DNA from: Phallusia fumigata | Taxonomy: Eukaryota; Chordata; Ascidiacea; Phlebobranchia; Ascidiidae | NCBI GenBank assembly: GCA_008931825.1 | Contig: QXVZ01009114.1 | Span: 1-21,588 of the forward strand | Direction: 5' to 3' | DNA: 21,588 nucleotides | Part shown: in pieces, positions 19,525 to 21,588 of the stretch | Position numbering within the stretch: the first letter of the stretch is position 1 | Layout: the number at the start of each line of letters is the position of its first letter | Made by a program: the position numbers and the translations under genes | Notes under the pieces: generated by a model | Told to the model about the DNA's origin: nothing | The model's input: the letters and a program-made list of their open reading frames with translations, nothing else | Databases searched by the model: none

Positions 19525-19825
19525 CAGGGGCGGGAAACTATTCTTTCGACAGGTCACATGAGAAACAGGGAATATTGTGGAGGGCTCAAAGGCTTAACTC
19601 AAATCTGCATGATGTTAATTCTATTTTTTAATAAAAAAACAGTAAATATCATTGTTTTGACAAGCTGGTAAGAGTATATGGCAAAGCAATGAAAAGTGAG
19701 GTTTCATTCCAAAAAATGTCATTTATTCAATCAAATATGTTTTTTTCTAAATTAGCTCAAATGCGTTGGTCACAGTCAACCAAAGGGCTGCATGTGGCCC
19801 AGGGGCAATACAATGCCCAGGTCTG
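19525..19825. mobile_element. Probable second hAT-type MITE, ~300 bp
   Basis: The left end CAGGGGCGGGAAACTATTC is followed by GGTCACATGAGAAACAGGGA and TGTGGAGGGC, a series typical of vertebrate and invertebrate hAT non-autonomous ends. The right side has GGGCTGCATGTGGCCCAGGG and ends near GCCCAGGTCTG. No clean 8-bp target duplication is visible, so the right boundary is approximate. No transposase ORF. Confidence 0.45.
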
Positions 19826-21090
19826 CTTCATACAGAGCAACCATTTTTGTCTCAACATACTTGTTTATCTATCCCCCACCATCCCATGTTCAAATGTGGC
19901 ATGAACAGTGTGTGCTAACAATCACCATAAGCATTGAACAGAAAGGTTTATTGCATTGAATGACTTAAAATGTGGTTAATTAAAAAAATATAAATCCGGA
20001 TGTCATTTATGATTTTGCATAGAGGTCACTTTGTGAAAGGCAATTGGTAAAATGAAGAAATTTGCAAACAAACATTTGTCTTTTAGCCAAAAATGATACA
20101 TCTACATTTGTCAGGTTTATTTTGTGGAATAACCAAAGTACCACCACAAAAACCTATTTATCTCAGTTACAGAAGAAAGGATGCAATAAATTTGTTAGTT
20201 TTTTGTTCAGGACTTTGACATTTTTAATTTACAGAATATTAAATTAGTCCAGTAGCTTGTTGTCATAAATCATCTAATGCTCTGTAGTTACAATTTTTAA
20301 ACAAACTAAACTGTTTAGCACAATGTATTTCCAAACCATTACAAACTTTACACAGAATCTTCATGACAAGTTACTTAAGTCAGTTGAATTAATTTCACTT
20401 TTTGAAACCATAGATAAAGTGACCAGAAGTGGTAAATGTTTGCACAATTGCTGTTTTTTGCTACATCTCTGTTCAAATTAGGAATTGAATAAATCATTGA
20501 AATATTTTAATCCTGCTATTGATGTTTTGTGTGGTGATAACATTTTACCTTTCTGTTGTTAGTAGTGACAAAATGTTTTGAAATTTTACCATTGTGTGTA
20601 CACTGCTCATTTTTGTCAGGAAAATCACTTTTGCCAACGTGACGTTATAAAACATGTTCTACAGCAACAGCTAAATCTTTCAAGGAAAATTTGATCAACT
20701 TGAGCCATGAAGCAACTGTTCAGGGCTTTGTCCTGCCATGCATCTTCCTGACTTAGAAAGTAACAGAAGCATTTTGCTGCCGCACACTTAATTTACTCGT
20801 CACTTCTTTAGTGAGAGTAGTGGAATGATAATGGATGGCTAAAAAACCACATAGGTAAGCCAATATTTATGATAATTTTGTAAGCAAGATTTTTGTTACA
20901 TTTGTTAGCGACAAGTAAAAGCAGCCCTTTACAACCATTGCCATGGATTAACTTTGCTGGAAAAACATTTAAACTGGGACAAACATAGTTTGTTGAAAAG
21001 TTAATTATCCTGGATTGGGTATCCGAACTTGCATACTACGAACCTAAGTAATTGCAAAACAAATTTTAATAGAAAGCATTATGGTAACTG
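19826..21090. other. Intergenic sequence, no gene seen
   Basis: About 1.3 kb of AT-rich DNA without a supported ORF, splice-consistent exon or clear repeat. A TGACGTTA half-matched CRE-like site occurs near 20640. Confidence 0.4.
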
Positions 21091-21099
21091 CAACTACTA

Positions 21100-21290
21100 G
21101 GTTTGTGGTTTCAATCCCAGCTCGACTTTTTACTTCTGTCTTTCCAACTTAATGACAAACCTAATGTGCTTTTTGGGAAGTTGTTGTACTTTACCCGAAT
21201 AGAAGCAGATTTGTTGTTGACATGGCAAAGGTAGGTAAAGACTTTGGTGGGATTTGAACCTTTAACCTCAGTTTTTCGGGCTGGTTTCTA
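21100..21290. repeat. Two oppositely oriented tRNA-type B-box motifs
   Basis: On the plus strand GGTTTCAATCCC occurs at 21107-21118. On the minus strand GGTTCAAATCCC is read from 21260 to 21249, followed by CACC. Neither has a convincing cloverleaf. Both fit relics of tRNA-derived SINEs inserted in opposite orientations. Confidence 0.4.
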
Positions 21291-21380
21291 TTTTTCTGTT
21301 CATAGAAACATGCAAATCGATCGATGCACATATTCATGTCCACATGTTTCAACATAAAAAGGCGCGACATCTGTACAACG

Positions 21381-21588
21381 ATGGACAGGGGACCCTCTAA
21401 GGGAATAACAAAGAAAGCAAAACCTCACAGTGTTTCAAAAAATATTTTGTTCGGGGCGACAAACAGTTTAGCAGCATTCGAAGCTTTTTTTGTCGGAAAC
21501 ACTTTTACAGCTGCGATCCTCTCAACACTTTTGAGGGTTCCCTGTGAAATGCAAAAACTCAACAATGTACAAAACTCAATGTTATTTT
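21381..21588 (+). CDS. Open frame running off the right edge (plus strand)
   Basis: From an ATG in good context (A at -3, G at +4) the frame starts MDRGPSKGITKKAKPHSV, continues through a hydrophobic stretch (LAAFEAFFVGNTFTAAILST), and stays open for 69 codons to the window edge. A TATA-like ATAAAAAGG lies about 25 bp upstream of the ATG, too close for a normal promoter. It overlaps an antisense candidate exon (21423-21539), and at most one is likely real. No family recognised. Confidence 0.25.
   Translation, partial: MDRGPSKGITKKAKPHSVSKNILFGATNSLAAFEAFFVGNTFTAAILSTLLRVPCEMQKLNNVQNSMLF
21423..21539 (-). CDS. Possible last coding exon of a minus-strand gene beyond the right edge
   Basis: On the minus strand an acceptor-like TTTGCATTTCACAG is followed by 38 sense codons and TGA. 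The peptide begins GTLKSVERIAAVKVFPTKKA and ends ...KIFFETL. Codons are rich in G-first triplets, which is coding-like. No AATAAA follows closely. If real, this gene converges on the large zinc-finger gene. It competes with the overlapping plus-strand frame. Confidence 0.25.

Overview
The window looks like nuclear DNA of an ascidian tunicate, most likely Ciona (C. intestinalis/robusta type); the species name is inference. It is AT-rich, with short GT-AG introns, very small first coding exons, tRNA-derived and hAT-type repeat debris, and a chordate essential myosin light chain gene. That gene's promoter carries the T-box, E-box and CRE site types reported for Ciona muscle genes. No prokaryotic, viral, rRNA or CRISPR feature was seen.

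Layout. 1-440: on the minus strand, a short ORF encoding a probable secreted peptide (signal peptide, then a dibasic site), possibly continuing out of the window through a splice donor. 441-2200: intergenic, with one hAT-like end around a 12-bp GC-rich palindrome. 2230-4150: complete plus-strand six-exon essential myosin light chain gene (156 aa) with a compact muscle-type promoter and a 68-69 bp intronic minisatellite. 4150-5700: intergenic, with a tRNA-derived fragment and two unrecognised ORFs (4531-4821 plus; 5275-5514 minus). 5740-18138: one large plus-strand gene, reconstructed here as 23 coding exons joined in a single reading frame (1018 aa). It has a C2H2 finger near the N-terminus, a long low-complexity charged middle with an AT-hook-like motif and NLS-like clusters, and a second, loop-expanded C2H2-like finger at the C-terminus. 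I do not recognise its family; a nuclear nucleic-acid-binding or chromatin role is inference. 18139-21588: its 3' flank with two short hAT-type non-autonomous elements, tRNA-like fragments, and two overlapping antiparallel open segments at the right edge.

The most unusual points are in the large gene. Exon 22 occurs twice with identical sequence on either side of a single N, and joining both copies would break the frame. The only other N in the window also sits between two imperfect direct copies, which points to uncollapsed haplotypes. Separately, the 5' splice site of exon 19 lies in a 27-bp tandem repeat that supplies two intact in-frame donors, predicting a nine-residue optional insert.
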